This document shows, piece after piece, positions 37,951-48,696 of a stretch of 64,000 bases of DNA. Every line of letters begins with the position of its first letter. Within the stretch, counting starts at the first letter, position 1. The stretch comes from Microbacterium sp. Bi121 (GTDB taxonomy: Bacteria > Actinomycetota > Actinomycetes > Actinomycetales > Microbacteriaceae), in the NCBI RefSeq assembly GCF_918698005.1, contig NZ_CAKKLJ010000004.1:186001-250000 (forward strand), read 5' to 3'. The position numbers and the translations under genes are program-made. The notes under the pieces were generated by a model. The model was not told the origin of the DNA. It did no database searches and was given only the letters and a program-made list of their open reading frames with translations.

Positions 37951-38882
37951 CGTTCCTCCAACAATGCTCGGGCTGTGGTCTCATCGGTCACCAGAACGCT
38001 GCACAGGCCGCTGGTCACGACTGTACGCGCGATGTCGTGTTTGGCGCTCCCCGCGGTGACGAAAATGGCCTGTTCAGCTGTGCGCAGGTGGTCAAGGCTC
38101 ACTCCGACCGTCCGGGCGTCGAGCTGCGGGTCGACGATGTTGCCGTCCGCATCGATGTAACGGCCGAGCACGTCACCGACGGCACCGCGACGGGCGAGCT
38201 CCTCCACGTCGGCGGGCTTCAGGTACCCGTTCTCGACATGGGCCGACGACGCGTCGGCAGGGCCGGCGGAGTACAGGTAGGTCTGCGCGTGGGCTGCCCG
38301 ATCCAGGATGCCGGCTACGGTGCGATCGGCTTCGATCGCCTGCTTCGTCTCGACGCGCTCGAGGATGGCGGGACTCGGCAGCAGAGTCGCCTGGCCTCCG
38401 GCGCGCTGCGCGATGGTCATCGCGAGGCTCGCCGCTCCCCCTGATCGGCGATTCAGGCTGACGCCGCCGTTGAGCTGAACGACGCCGACGCCTGTCGCCC
38501 AGCCTTCTGGCAGCGCATCGGCCACGGCGGTGAGGGTGCGACCCCAGCTGACCCCGAGCGTGCGCGGCACGGGGCGGACGGCTGCGAGGTGGTCGGCCGC
38601 GGCCTGAGCCACGCGTTCGAGCACCGCTCCGTCGTCGTCGGGAACGGGGACGACCACGGCATCCGAAAGACGGAACCGCTCGACGAGCTCTCGTTCCAGG
38701 CCGAGGCGGCGGGCGCGCGGGTGCACGATCTCGATCCGCACGATGCCCTTCTCGCGCGCCTGTGTGAGCAGGCGGCCGACCTTCCAGCGCGAGACCTTGA
38801 GGAGGGCGCCGATCTCGTCCTGCGTCTTGGCTTCGTCGTAGTAGAGCTCGGCAACTCGCACGGTGAGCAGATCTTCGTCCAC
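37947..38882 (-). CDS. SorC/DeoR-type sugar-binding transcriptional regulator
   Basis: 311 residues with an N-terminal HTH (LYYDEAKTQDEIGALLKVSRWKVGRLL) and a SorC-type effector-binding domain. This family senses phosphosugars such as deoxyribose-5-phosphate. It is the first gene of the operon with deoC and the two ALDH genes, overlapping deoC by 4 bp, so it most likely controls deoxyribose/deoxynucleoside catabolism and its own transcription. A 14-bp palindrome lies 58 bp upstream. Confidence 0.9.
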   Translation of the reverse strand: MDEDLLTVRVAELYYDEAKTQDEIGALLKVSRWKVGRLLTQAREKGIVRIEIVHPRARRLGLERELVERFRLSDAVVVPVPDDDGAVLERVAQAAADHLAAVRPVPRTLGVSWGRTLTAVADALPEGWATGVGVVQLNGGVSLNRRSGGAASLAMTIAQRAGGQATLLPSPAILERVETKQAIEADRTVAGILDRAAHAQTYLYSAGPADASSAHVENGYLKPADVEELARRGAVGDVLGRYIDADGNIVDPQLDARTVGVSLDHLRTAEQAIFVTAGSAKHDIARTVVTSGLCSVLVTDETTARALLEER

Positions 38883-38939
38883 GGCATCCCCCTTTCGTCT
38901 CCACCAGCGTACGCACGAGCACGCGCGCGCGCATCTGTG

Positions 38940-38953
38940 TGCTCACATGAGCA
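38940..38953. promoter_or_regulatory. Candidate operator of the deo operon
   Basis: Perfect inverted repeat TGCTCA-CA-TGAGCA between clpP2 and the SorC-type regulator, 58 bp before the regulator start. Its position and dyad fit an autoregulatory site. An alternating CG-rich run (38930-38932 region) lies beside it. Confidence 0.5.
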
Positions 38954-38998
38954 GTCAGACGGCGTCTCCACCCACATGCGCGCACGCGCACGAACGTC

Positions 38999-39074
38999 GA
39001 GACCCCGTCCTCTCACCGAGACCCCGTCGTAGTTCGGTTACTACGACGGGGTGTCGACGCGAAGACGGGGTCTC
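38999..39074. repeat. Quadripartite palindromic repeat, second family (GAGACCCCGTC)
   Basis: Half-sites GAGACCCCGTC at 38999 and 39018, and inverted copies GACGGGGTGTC at 39045 and GACGGGGTCTC at 39064. The offsets 0/19/46/65 share one dyad centre. The inner pair extends to a 15-bp stem with one mismatch around the loop TTCGGTTA (39033-39040). It lies 17 bp after the clpP2 stop and could also act as its terminator. Confidence 0.75.
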
Positions 39075-39091
39075 GGCATGGAGACAGAGGC

Positions 39092-39733
39092 TCAGGCGCG
39101 CTTGCGCGTTGTGAGCACCTGGTCGACGATGCCGTACTCGAGCGCTTCCTGCGCTGAGAGGATGTTGTCGCGGTCGATGTCCTTGTTGACCTGCTCGACC
39201 GGCTTGCCGGTGTGCTTGGCCATGGTCTCCTCGAGCCACGTGCGCATGCGCAGGATCTCTTTGGCCTGGATCTCGATGTCGGATGCCTGGCCGTGGCCTG
39301 CCTCGCCCATCGCCGGCTGGTGCATGAGCACGCGAGCGTTCGGAAGCGCGAGCCGCTTGCCGGGTGCACCGGCGGCGAGCAGTACGGATGCCGCGGATGC
39401 CGCCTGCCCGAGCACGACGGTCTGGATCTGCGGCGCGACGTACTGCATCGTGTCGTAGATCGCCGTCATGGCGGTGAACGAGCCACCTGGCGAGTTGATG
39501 TACATCGTGATGTCGCGCTCGGCGTCCTGGCTCTCGAGCACGAGGAGCTGCGCCATGACGTCATCGGCCGACGCGTCGTCGACCTGCACGCCGAGGAAGA
39601 TCACACGGTCTTCGAACAGCTTGTTGTACGGGTCCTGGCGCTTGAAGCCGTAGGCGGTGCGCTCCTCGAACTGGGGAAGCACGTAGCGGCTCGAGGGCAG
39701 GTTGCCTGCGGACTGGAAAGTGGGGGTGTACAT
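39092..39733 (-). CDS. clpP2: ATP-dependent Clp protease proteolytic subunit 2
   Basis: Serine protease subunit of 213 residues, with the nucleophile segment VVLGQAASAASVLLAAG and the His region VLMHQPAMG. The ATG at 39733 is preceded by GAGAGGA; the in-frame extension to 39793 overlaps clpP1 and was rejected. It is the second gene of the clpP1-clpP2 operon. Actinobacterial ClpP1 and ClpP2 form mixed tetradecamers that work with ClpX and ClpC. Confidence 0.95.
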   Translation of the reverse strand: MYTPTFQSAGNLPSSRYVLPQFEERTAYGFKRQDPYNKLFEDRVIFLGVQVDDASADDVMAQLLVLESQDAERDITMYINSPGGSFTAMTAIYDTMQYVAPQIQTVVLGQAASAASVLLAAGAPGKRLALPNARVLMHQPAMGEAGHGQASDIEIQAKEILRMRTWLEETMAKHTGKPVEQVNKDIDRDNILSAQEALEYGIVDQVLTTRKRA

Positions 39734-39752
39734 GGATGTCCTCTCGAATCCG

Positions 39753-40349
39753 TTACTCAGCCGAGTCCGCCGTGCCGCCGCCGCCGATGACATCGGTGGC
39801 CGACTCGCGGATGTGGTCGACGAAGCCGTACTCGAGGGCCTCTTCGGCGGTGAACCAGCGGTCGCGGTCGCCGTCCTCGTTGATCTGCTCGACCGACTTG
39901 CCGGTCTGCGCCGCAGTGATCTCGGCGAGGCGGTTCTTCATCGAGATGATCAGCTGGGCCTGCGTCTGGATGTCGCTCGAGGTGCCGCCGAAGCCGCCGT
40001 GCGGCTGGTGCAGCAGCACGCGGGCGTTGGGCGTGATGTAGCGCTTGCCCTTGGTGCCGGCGGTCAGCAGCAGCTGGCCCATGGATGCCGCCATGCCGAT
40101 GCCGACGGTCACGATGTCGTTCGGCACGAACTGCATCGTGTCGTAGATCGCCATACCCGCGGTGATCGAGCCACCGGGCGAGTTGACGTAAAGGTAGATG
40201 TCCTTCTCTGAGTCCTCTGCGGCGAGAAGAAGGATCTTCGCGCAGATCTCGTTGGCGTTATCGTCTCGCACCTCTGAGCCCAGCCAGATGATGCGATCCT
40301 TCAGCAGCCTGTCGAAGACACTTGTCGCGACCAGGGGTTCTGCAGCCAT
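39753..40349 (-). CDS. clpP1: ATP-dependent Clp protease proteolytic subunit 1
   Basis: 198-residue serine protease subunit with [13 protein letters not shown] (Ser) and VLLHQPHGG (His). The C-terminal [12 protein letters not shown] tail is short. AGGAG precedes the ATG at good spacing, and TAGATT in the gap upstream is a plausible -10. I saw no clear ClgR site (CGC-N5-GCG). The paralogue clpP2 follows after 19 bp. Confidence 0.95.
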   Translation of the reverse strand: MAAEPLVATSVFDRLLKDRIIWLGSEVRDDNANEICAKILLLAAEDSEKDIYLYVNSPGGSITAGMAIYDTMQFVPNDIVTVGIGMAASMGQLLLTAGTKGKRYITPNARVLLHQPHGGFGGTSSDIQTQAQLIISMKNRLAEITAAQTGKSVEQINEDGDRDRWFTAEEALEYGFVDHIRESATDVIGGGGTADSAE

Positions 40350-40431
40350 TTCACGCTCCTGTTTTCCGTGTTCGGTGATTCGAATCTACCGGCGACGACG
40401 CGGCCCTCAGGTCGTGTTCGCCGTCGGCATA

Positions 40432-40914
40432 TCAGGTGTCGCGTTCGGCGATCTCGCGCGCGTACGCCGTCACGGAACGTCGGTACTGGCTCAGGTGCGG
40501 AGCGAGCGTCTCCAATGCGATGGATGCCGCGGCGACACTGTCGCCGGCTGACACGAGTGCAAGGGCGTAGAACGCCGAGGCTTCATCGCTGAGCACTCCC
40601 CCGCGTTCACGCTCCCGCTTCAGCATCTCCAGGCTCTCGTCGACGCGTCCGAGGTTGCGCAGGGTGCTGGCCAGCTGGATCGTCGCCTGTGCCCGCCGCG
40701 ATTCGTCGAGACCGGCTGCGAGAGCACGCCGGTAGAAGGATGCCGCTGCCATCTCCGCGCCAGCCGAGTCTCGCGCACCCGCCCGCTCGAACAACGCGAC
40801 CGCGTCTTCACTCTCGCGTTCGAGCGCCAACGCGTCGATCGCCCTGACGCGTTCGTCATCCGAGATCGTGTCGTCGTCCCAAACCGCGTCTACGCGATCC
40901 TGCCAGTCGTTCAT
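40432..40914 (-). CDS. TPR-like protein upstream of clpP1
   Basis: 160-residue soluble, helical protein starting NDWQDRVDAVWDDDTISDDE. The helix pairs AEMAAASFYRRALAAGLDES and ATIQLASTLRNLGRVDESLE follow the tetratricopeptide pattern. The TPR fold usually mediates protein contacts; the partner is unknown. It is preceded by the tig terminator hairpin and AGAGGGAGAG SD, and followed by clpP1. Confidence 0.78.
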   Translation of the reverse strand: MNDWQDRVDAVWDDDTISDDERVRAIDALALERESEDAVALFERAGARDSAGAEMAAASFYRRALAAGLDESRRAQATIQLASTLRNLGRVDESLEMLKRERERGGVLSDEASAFYALALVSAGDSVAAASIALETLAPHLSQYRRSVTAYAREIAERDT

Positions 40915-40929
40915 GGCTCTCCCTCTACG

Positions 40930-40963
40930 CGAGAAGGCGGATGCCGAAGCATCCGCCTTCTCG
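40930..40963 (-). terminator. Hairpin after tig
   Basis: Perfect 15-bp stem CGAGAAGGCGGATGC / GCATCCGCCTTCTCG with a 4-nt loop, 18 bp after the tig stop on the minus strand. It has no T-run. It is a probable terminator or 3'-end stabilising hairpin, since the next gene's SD follows directly. Confidence 0.75.
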
Positions 40964-40980
40964 TCAGAATCGCAGTGCGA

Positions 40981-42483
40981 TCACTCGCCCTTGTCGGCGG
41001 CCTTCGCGGCAGGCGCCTTCTTGGCTGCCGGCTTCTTGGCCGGAGCCTTCTTGGCGGCCGGCTTCTCGTCGGTCTTCTCCTCAGCCGCGTCGTCAGCCTT
41101 CTCGGCGGCCTTCTTCGCAGGTGCCTTCTTCGCAGCCGGCTTCTTCGCGGGAGCCTTCTTGGCGGGCTTCTCCTCGGCAGAGGCCTCGGCGGACTCGTCC
41201 TCGTCGTCGACGGCGACCAGGCTCGACAGGTCAACGGGCTTGCCGTTGCTGTCGACGACCTTGACCTTGCCGAGGGCGATCGCGAGCGCCTTGTTGCGGG
41301 CGACCTCGCCGACCAGTGCGGGCAGCTGGTTCGAGGACTGCAGAGCCTCGACGAACTCCTGCGGAGCCATGCCGTACTGCGCGGCGGACTGGATCAGGTA
41401 CTGGCTGAGCTCCTCCTGCGAGACCTGAACGTCGGACTGCTCGGCTATCGTGTCGAGCAGCACCTGCGTGCGGAACTGCTTCTCGCTGGCCTCGGTGACC
41501 TCGGCGCGGTGCTCGTCGTCCTCGAGGCGGTTCTCGGACTCGAGGTGGTTGTGCACCTCGTCTTCGATGAGCTGCGGCGGGACCGGGATCTCGATCTTCT
41601 CGAGAAGCGTCTCGAGGAGCTGGTCGCGAGCTGCAGAGCCCTGGGCGAAGACGCCCTGCTCGCCGACGCGCTCGGACAGGCTGGTGCGCAGTTCGGCGAT
41701 CGTGTCGAACTCGCTCGCGATCTGTGCGAAGTCGTCGTCGGCCTCAGGAAGCTCGCGCTCCTTGACGGACTTGATGGAGACCGAGACCTCGGCCTCCTCG
41801 CCGGCGTGGTCGCCGCCGACGAGCTTCGAGCGGAACGTGGTGTCCTCACCGGCGGTGAGCGACTCCACGGCGTCGTCGATGCCCTCGAGAAGCTCGCCGG
41901 AGCCGAGCTCGTACGAGACGCCCTCAGCGCGGTCGATCTCGGTGCCGTCGATGGCCGCGACGAGGTCGAGCTCGACGAAGTCGCCCTTGCCGGCGGGACG
42001 GTCGACGGGAATGAGCGTGCCGAAGCGGGCGCGCAGCTTGTCGAGCTCCTCCTCGATGGCCGCGTCATCGGTCTCGACGGCATCCACTGTCAGCGTGATG
42101 TCGGACAGCTCGGGCATCTCGATCTCGGGACGCACGTCGACCTCGACCTCGACGATCAGGTCTCCGGTGAAGTCCTTCTCGTTCGGCCACTGGGTGATGT
42201 CGGCCGCGGGGCGACCGACGACGCGCAGGCTGTGCTCGCCCGCGGCCTCGCGGAAGAACTTGTCGAGGCCCTCGTTGACGGCGTGCTCGATGACGGCACC
42301 GCGCCCGATGCGCTGGTCGATGATGGGAGCCGGGACCTTGCCCTTGCGGAAGCCGGGGATCTGGACGTCCTGCGCGATGTGCTCGTACGCGTGCGCGATG
42401 GAGGGCTTGAGGTCGTCCGGGGTGACCGTGATGGTGAGCTTGGCCCGGGTCGGGGTCAGCTTCTCAACGGTGCTGTTCGCCAT
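40981..42483 (-). CDS. tig: Trigger factor
   Basis: Ribosome-bound chaperone and peptidyl-prolyl isomerase. The N-terminal ribosome-binding part ([22 protein letters not shown]) includes the G-F-R-x-G-K signature, followed by the FKBP-type domain and the helical chaperone arms. After about residue 425 there is a Lys/Ala/Pro-rich tail of repeated [11 protein letters not shown] units, encoded by tandem DNA repeats at 40990-41170. Total length is 500 residues; the tail is extra relative to the E. coli protein and may bind RNA or ribosomes. Confidence 0.95.
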   Translation of the reverse strand: MANSTVEKLTPTRAKLTITVTPDDLKPSIAHAYEHIAQDVQIPGFRKGKVPAPIIDQRIGRGAVIEHAVNEGLDKFFREAAGEHSLRVVGRPAADITQWPNEKDFTGDLIVEVEVDVRPEIEMPELSDITLTVDAVETDDAAIEEELDKLRARFGTLIPVDRPAGKGDFVELDLVAAIDGTEIDRAEGVSYELGSGELLEGIDDAVESLTAGEDTTFRSKLVGGDHAGEEAEVSVSIKSVKERELPEADDDFAQIASEFDTIAELRTSLSERVGEQGVFAQGSAARDQLLETLLEKIEIPVPPQLIEDEVHNHLESENRLEDDEHRAEVTEASEKQFRTQVLLDTIAEQSDVQVSQEELSQYLIQSAAQYGMAPQEFVEALQSSNQLPALVGEVARNKALAIALGKVKVVDSNGKPVDLSSLVAVDDEDESAEASAEEKPAKKAPAKKPAAKKAPAKKAAEKADDAAEEKTDEKPAAKKAPAKKPAAKKAPAAKAADKGE

Positions 42484-42506
42484 GCTTGTCTGTTCTCCTT
42501 TGGATT

Positions 42507-42524
42507 TCCGCGCGAAGCGCGCGG
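42507..42524 (-). terminator. Hairpin between tRNA-Pro and tig
   Basis: CCGCGCG-AAG-CGCGCGG (42508-42524) is a compact GC hairpin between tRNA-Pro and the tig SD on the minus strand. It may terminate or process the tRNA transcript; no T-run is present. Confidence 0.45.
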
Positions 42525-42543
42525 CCTGAGGTCGAGGGGGCCG

Positions 42544-42620
42544 TGGTCGGGGCGACAGGATTTGAACCTGCGACTTCCCGCTCCCAAAGCGGGCGCTCTA
42601 CCAAGCTGAGCTACGCCCCG
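42544..42620 (-). tRNA. tRNA-Pro (anticodon TGG)
   Basis: 77-nt cloverleaf on the minus strand. The acceptor stem CGGGGCG/CGCCCCG and discriminator A are followed by an encoded CCA. The anticodon loop CTTTGGG gives TGG, and the T-arm has GGTTCAAATCC. TAGACT about 31 nt upstream on the minus strand (42652-42657) is a probable -10 box. Confidence 0.96.
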
Positions 42621-42742
42621 TCTGAACCCGCGCGGGGAAACGGCCTTCACGAGTCTAACGGACAGGAGCACCGTCAACGTCCGCTATGATCGTTGAGTCC
42701 GGTTCCGATCGGATACGAGTCCTGAGGCCACCTCAGAATTCG

Positions 42743-42816
42743 GGGCTGTAGCTTAGTGGTAAAGCCTCTGTCTTCCAAACAGATGATGCGAGTTCGATTC
42801 TCGTCAGCCCCTCCAC
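42743..42816 (+). tRNA. tRNA-Gly (anticodon TCC)
   Basis: 74-nt cloverleaf on the plus strand. The acceptor stem GGGGCTG/CAGCCCC and discriminator T are followed by an encoded CCA. The anticodon TCC is at 42775-42777 in loop CTTCCAA, and the T-arm has AGTTCGATTCT. TATGAT at 42685-42690 is a plausible -10 box. Confidence 0.96.
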
Positions 42817-42838
42817 TTCCCCGTCAGGAGGAGAGCTC

Positions 42839-44047
42839 GTGGTCGAGTCACCCGTTCCCCTTGCGCCTGGTGGACACGCATTCGATCCTGTGATCGGCGG
42901 ATCGCCTCCGGCCGCTTCTCCCCCGCAACGCCGATCGCACCGCGCACGCACCTGGATGCTCGGCGGTCTTGCTGTGATCATCCTCGGCGCGGCGTGCGCT
43001 GGAGTGCAGTGGGGCGCGAACGTCGGCTACGACGACGCACTCGTCGCGTTCCAGGACACGGTCGACGGCGCGCAGGCGGACCAGGCTCGGCTCGATGAAG
43101 CCGCCGCTTCGCTGACCGAGACGATGGATGCCGCCACCGTAGTGGCCGGCGCGCGCACCGACCTTCTCATGGACGCCGAGAGCACTGCGGCTCTGGACGC
43201 CGCGGCGGAGAGCGCAGCAGTGGCCGCCGACGAGGCGACGTCGCTGGCGGATGATTCGCTGCCGGTCGCGGCAGCCAAGCCGGTGTGGGCCTGGGAGCTG
43301 TTCGGTGCCACCGCGCAGTTGGACGAGGAGCGCGACGACGCAGCCCAGCAGCGCGACGACTTCGACGACGCCCGCGACGGGGCGGAGGCGGCATCCGAAG
43401 CCCTGAGTGACGCGGGGATGGCGGCCGTCATGGCCGCGGCCGGCGCGGCGGACGAGTTCGAAGCGGCGCATGTGTCGGCACGCAACCTCGACATCCTCGA
43501 CCTTCGCCGCCAGGCGGAGCAGGTCAGCGGCGCCGTGGTGCTGGATGCAACGACCGCGGAGGCTTACGCGGGACTGGAGACGGCGGCCGCCGCGATGATC
43601 GCATCGGAGAAGGCCGAGCTCGCGGAGAAGCAGGGCCCGCTGTTCCAGGCTCGCACCGAGATCGAGGCGTTCGCGCGCGGACTCGCCCCGGGAGTGCTCC
43701 TGGACTTCGACTGGTCTGCGCTGGTCAACGGGTACGGCTATGGCGACAGCATGGGCGGATACGCGACCTGGTGGTACGGCGACCCCGGTTATTCGACCAT
43801 CGAGCTGTCGAACTCTGTCGCCGAGTACTGGCCGGGCGCGCGCAGCAAGGCGCTCGTGGCGCACGAGGTCGGCCACGCCATCAGCGTCAAGTGCGAGGGC
43901 ATGTACGACGACTCGAACAGCGGCACCGTCGAGGCCTGGGCGACGGCGTGGGCCATCAGCAAGGGATTCACCGACGCCGCCAATGGCACGTCGGCGTATG
44001 GGGCTCCGCCGCAGTCCCTCATCGACGCCGCCGCCGGCTGCCGTTGA
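42839..44047 (+). CDS. Membrane-anchored protein with a C-terminal HExxH zincin-like domain
   Basis: 402 residues, GTG start preceded by AGGAGG. A short cytoplasmic N terminus is followed by one membrane segment (about 39-57), then a long Ala-rich helical extracytoplasmic region (about 65-290). The C-terminal domain (about 300-402) contains H342-E-V-G-H346 and E365 downstream, a zinc-peptidase pattern, and two Cys residues (352 and 401) that could form a disulfide. It may be a cell-envelope metalloprotease. The family is not recognised by name, and catalytic activity is inferred from the motif only. Confidence 0.75.
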   Translation: MVESPVPLAPGGHAFDPVIGGSPPAASPPQRRSHRARTWMLGGLAVIILGAACAGVQWGANVGYDDALVAFQDTVDGAQADQARLDEAAASLTETMDAATVVAGARTDLLMDAESTAALDAAAESAAVAADEATSLADDSLPVAAAKPVWAWELFGATAQLDEERDDAAQQRDDFDDARDGAEAASEALSDAGMAAVMAAAGAADEFEAAHVSARNLDILDLRRQAEQVSGAVVLDATTAEAYAGLETAAAAMIASEKAELAEKQGPLFQARTEIEAFARGLAPGVLLDFDWSALVNGYGYGDSMGGYATWWYGDPGYSTIELSNSVAEYWPGARSKALVAHEVGHAISVKCEGMYDDSNSGTVEAWATAWAISKGFTDAANGTSAYGAPPQSLIDAAAGCR

Positions 44048-44052
44048 ACGAC

Positions 44053-44098
44053 GGAGCCGTCGTGACCCCGAAGAAAGAAACGGGGTCACGACGGCTCC
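44053..44098. terminator. Bidirectional terminator between the HExxH gene and rbpA
   Basis: A perfect 18-bp stem (GGAGCCGTCGTGACCCCG and its complement) with the A-rich loop AAGAAAGAAA lies between the convergent genes, 6 bp after one stop. Confidence 0.88.
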
Positions 44099-44110
44099 GA
44101 GGAGAGTGAG

Positions 44111-44467
44111 TCAGGCCTGTCCGCGGCGCTCGCGCAGCTGCGTCAGCGCCTCGTCGAGAAGCTGAGTCGCCTCGTCGTCGGTGCGCCGCTCCTTCACGTA
44201 GGCGAGGTGCGTCTTGTAGGGCTCGTTCTTCGCGAGCTCCGGCGGGTTGTTCTTGTCGCGACCGGCGGGAAGACCGGACTGCGGGTGGTCGATCGTGTCG
44301 GGGATCTCCTCGTCGGGAAGACCGGCCGCGAAGTAGCGGACCGTCTCGTTGCCGAGCCCGTCCCAGTAGGACACCGCGATGCGGTCTGCGTGGTAGCCGT
44401 GGTCCTGCTCGCCCATCGGGCCCGAGCCGACCCGGGTTCCGCGGATGGCGTTGCCTCCAGTGGCCAT
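44111..44467 (-). CDS. rbpA: RNA polymerase-binding protein RbpA
   Basis: Actinobacterial transcription factor that stabilises open complexes through contacts with the primary sigma factor and RNA polymerase. Signatures MATGGNAIRGTRVGSGPMGE and RIAVSYWDGLGNETVRYF are clear in 118 residues. It follows secG by 1 bp. The gene is specific to actinobacteria and supports the taxonomic call. Confidence 0.96.
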   Translation of the reverse strand: MATGGNAIRGTRVGSGPMGEQDHGYHADRIAVSYWDGLGNETVRYFAAGLPDEEIPDTIDHPQSGLPAGRDKNNPPELAKNEPYKTHLAYVKERRTDDEATQLLDEALTQLRERRGQA

Positions 44468-44468
44468 G

Positions 44469-44717
44469 TCAGATCACCTCGAGCTTCGTGATGAGTCCGA
44501 GCGCGACGATGGAGACGAACCACACGAGCGCGAGGACGATGGTGAATCGGTTGAGGTTGCGCTCCGCGAGGCCGGATGAGCCGACCGCCGAGGTCATGCC
44601 ACCGCCGAACATGTCGGACAGACCGCCGCCGCGGCCCTTGTGGAGAAGGATGAGGAGTGTCAGCAGTACGCTGGTGATGCCCAGCAGGACCTGCAGAACG
44701 AACTCAAGAATTGCCAC
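44469..44717 (-). CDS. secG: Preprotein translocase subunit SecG
   Basis: 82-residue accessory subunit of the SecYEG channel, with two membrane segments (LEFVLQVLLGITSVLLTLLIL and FTIVLALVWFVSIVALGLI) and the conserved HKGRGGGLSDMFGG loop between. It starts at GTG and is preceded by a TATACT -10 box (44763-44768). It follows tpiA, the usual actinobacterial location. Confidence 0.95.
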   Translation of the reverse strand: MAILEFVLQVLLGITSVLLTLLILLHKGRGGGLSDMFGGGMTSAVGSSGLAERNLNRFTIVLALVWFVSIVALGLITKLEVI

Positions 44718-44774
44718 GAGGGAGAGCCTTTCGATTGGGCCTGGGAGTGCCCGTGAACGTCAAGTATACGGGGT

Positions 44775-44794
44775 GACGGGGCCGCAGCCCCGTC
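44775..44794 (-). terminator. Hairpin after tpiA
   Basis: GACGGGGC-CGCA-GCCCCGTC lies 5 bp after the tpiA stop on the minus strand and just before the secG -10 box. It has no long T-run. Confidence 0.65.
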
Positions 44795-44799
44795 GCCGC

Positions 44800-45591
44800 T
44801 CAGACGCCGACGTGCTTCTCGAACCGGATGATCGCGGCGAAGTCGTCGACCACGAGGCTCGCCCCGCCGACCAGTGCGCCGTCCACATCGGGCTCACGCA
44901 TGAAGCTGGCGATGTTCGCCGCCTTCACAGAGCCGCCGTACAGGATTCGGGTGCGCGCAGCCGCATCCTCATCCAGGGCCTTGGCCAGCACGCCGCGAAG
45001 CGCTGCGCAGACGTCCTGCGCCTGCTGCGGCGTCGCCGCCTGGCCGGAGCCGATGGCCCAGACGGGCTCGTAGGCGACGACGATGTCGGCGGATGCCGGG
45101 ACGCCCTTGAGCGCCGCCTCGAGTTGACCAGCCGGAACCGCGCTCGCGCCGAACTCCTTGAGGTCCTCCGCCGTCTCGCCGACGCAGATCACCGGCACGA
45201 GACCGTTCTTGAGCGCCGCCTGGACCTTCGCCGCCACGACGTCGTCGGACTCGGCGTGGTACTCACGACGCTCCGAGTGGCCGATGATGACGTACTTCGC
45301 GTTGAGTTTCGCGAGGAACGCACCGGACACCTCACCGGTGTAGGCACCGGAATCGTGCGCAGACAGGTCCTGCGCGCCGAGCGCGAACGGGATCTTGTCA
45401 GCATCGATCAGTGTCTGCACGCTGCGGATGTCGGTGAACGGTGGGAAGACCGCCACCTCGACAGAGCCGTCCTCGTGCTTGGCGTCCTTGAGCGCCCAGT
45501 GCAGCTTCTGCACGAACGCGACCGCCTGCAGGTGATCGAGGTTCATCTTCCAGTTGCCCGCGATCAGCGGGGTACGAGCGCTTATGCCCAT
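44800..45591 (-). CDS. tpiA: Triosephosphate isomerase
   Basis: Interconverts dihydroxyacetone phosphate and glyceraldehyde-3-phosphate. [21 protein letters not shown] and the catalytic [11 protein letters not shown] are present in 263 residues. It overlaps pgk by 10 bp and is the third gene of the gap-pgk-tpiA glycolytic run. Confidence 0.97.
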   Translation of the reverse strand: MGISARTPLIAGNWKMNLDHLQAVAFVQKLHWALKDAKHEDGSVEVAVFPPFTDIRSVQTLIDADKIPFALGAQDLSAHDSGAYTGEVSGAFLAKLNAKYVIIGHSERREYHAESDDVVAAKVQAALKNGLVPVICVGETAEDLKEFGASAVPAGQLEAALKGVPASADIVVAYEPVWAIGSGQAATPQQAQDVCAALRGVLAKALDEDAAARTRILYGGSVKAANIASFMREPDVDGALVGGASLVVDDFAAIIRFEKHVGV

Positions 45592-46796
45592 CCGAGCACC
45601 TCCAGGCCGGGTAGTTTCTTGCCCTCGAGGAACTCGAGGCTCGCGCCCCCGCCCGTCGAGATGTGACCGAACTGGTCATCGGTGAAGCCGAGCTGACGCA
45701 CGGCAGCAGCCGAGTCGCCGCCGCCGACGACGCCGAGGCCGTCGACCTCGGTGAGCGCCTGTGCGACGGCCTTGGTCCCTGCCGCGAACGCGGGGAACTC
45801 GAAAACGCCCATCGGACCGTTCCAGAAGACGGTCTTCGAGCTGCGGATCGCATCGGCGAACGCCGCCGCGGTGTCCGGACCGATGTCGAGTCCGATTCCG
45901 GATGCGCCGAACGAGGACTGCTCGATGGCATCCGCTGCGACGATCTCGTGCGCGGCATCCGCTGAGAACGACTCGGCGACGACCACGTCCGTCGGAAGCA
46001 CGATCTCGACGCCGCGCTCCGCGGCCTCGTTGAGGTATCCGCGAACGGTGTCGAGCTGGTCCTTCTCGAGCAGGCTGGATGCGACCGCGTGGCCCTGCGC
46101 TGCGAGGAACGTGAACAGCATCCCCCCGCCGACGAGGATCCGGTCGACCCGGGGCAGCAGGTGCGAGATGACGCCGAGCTTGTCGCTGACCTTCGAGCCG
46201 CCGAGGACGACCGTGTAGGGGCGCTCCGGGTTCTCGGTGAGACGGTCGAGCACGTCCAGCTCGGTCGCGATCAGAAGACCGGCGGCCGAGGGCAGGATCT
46301 CCGCCAGTTCGTAGACGCTCGCCTGCTTGCGGTGCACGACGCCGAAGCCGTCGGACACGAGAGCGTCGCCGAGCGCGGCGAGCTCGCCGGCGAATGCCCT
46401 GCGGGCGTCGTCATCCTTCGCCGTCTCCCCCGCGTTGAAACGCAGGTTCTCGATCACGACGACCTCGCCGTCGCCGAGCTCGGCGACCGCGCCGCGCGCA
46501 GACTCGCCGACCGTGTCCGATGCGAGGGCGACCGGCTGGTCGAGCAGCTCGGAAAGCCGCTTCGCGACGGGCTCGAGGCTGTACTGCGGGTCGGGTGCAC
46601 CGTCGGGGCGTCCGAGGTGCGAGCAGACGACGACGCGCGCGCCGGCTTCGATGAGCGTCTTCAGAGTCGGCAACGAGGCGCGTACACGACCATCGTCCGT
46701 TATGACGCCGTCCTTCAGGGGGACGTTCAGATCACAACGGACGATGACGCGCTTGCCCTCGAGCGAACCCAGTGATTCCAGGGTGCGCAGGGTCAT
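45582..46796 (-). CDS. pgk: Phosphoglycerate kinase
   Basis: Makes ATP from 1,3-bisphosphoglycerate. [28 protein letters not shown] and the C-terminal [11 protein letters not shown] nucleotide-binding segment are present in 404 residues. It lies 10 bp after gap and overlaps tpiA. Confidence 0.97.
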   Translation of the reverse strand: MTLRTLESLGSLEGKRVIVRCDLNVPLKDGVITDDGRVRASLPTLKTLIEAGARVVVCSHLGRPDGAPDPQYSLEPVAKRLSELLDQPVALASDTVGESARGAVAELGDGEVVVIENLRFNAGETAKDDDARRAFAGELAALGDALVSDGFGVVHRKQASVYELAEILPSAAGLLIATELDVLDRLTENPERPYTVVLGGSKVSDKLGVISHLLPRVDRILVGGGMLFTFLAAQGHAVASSLLEKDQLDTVRGYLNEAAERGVEIVLPTDVVVAESFSADAAHEIVAADAIEQSSFGASGIGLDIGPDTAAAFADAIRSSKTVFWNGPMGVFEFPAFAAGTKAVAQALTEVDGLGVVGGGDSAAAVRQLGFTDDQFGHISTGGGASLEFLEGKKLPGLEVLGWA

Positions 46797-46806
46797 GACG
46801 AATATC

Positions 46807-48535
<1,729 letters not shown>

Positions 48536-48696
48536 GTCGCTTTCATCCAATCCGCGCCGCGCCGCGGCGCTTGTCGGTTCCTCCGCGCCACCCGAATGCG
48601 GCGCGGAGCAGACTTCTTCATCCTACTGACGACAACGCAAGTGCGGCCAAGATGCTTCCGCGGATGACGGATCGTGCTGCGAGGAAGACCCGGGAT

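Noticed and set aside
38999..39074. Possible small CRISPR array because of 19-bp-spaced direct repeats
   Set aside because: Only two direct copies followed by two inverted copies, 8-bp spacers and no cas genes; the structure is palindromic.
40350..40431. ClgR operator upstream of clpP1
   Set aside because: No CGC-N5-GCG match was found in the gap by eye.
40981..41200. DNA tandem repeats at the end of tig as a separate repeat element
   Set aside because: They are in frame and encode the Lys/Ala-rich tail, so they are part of the gene.
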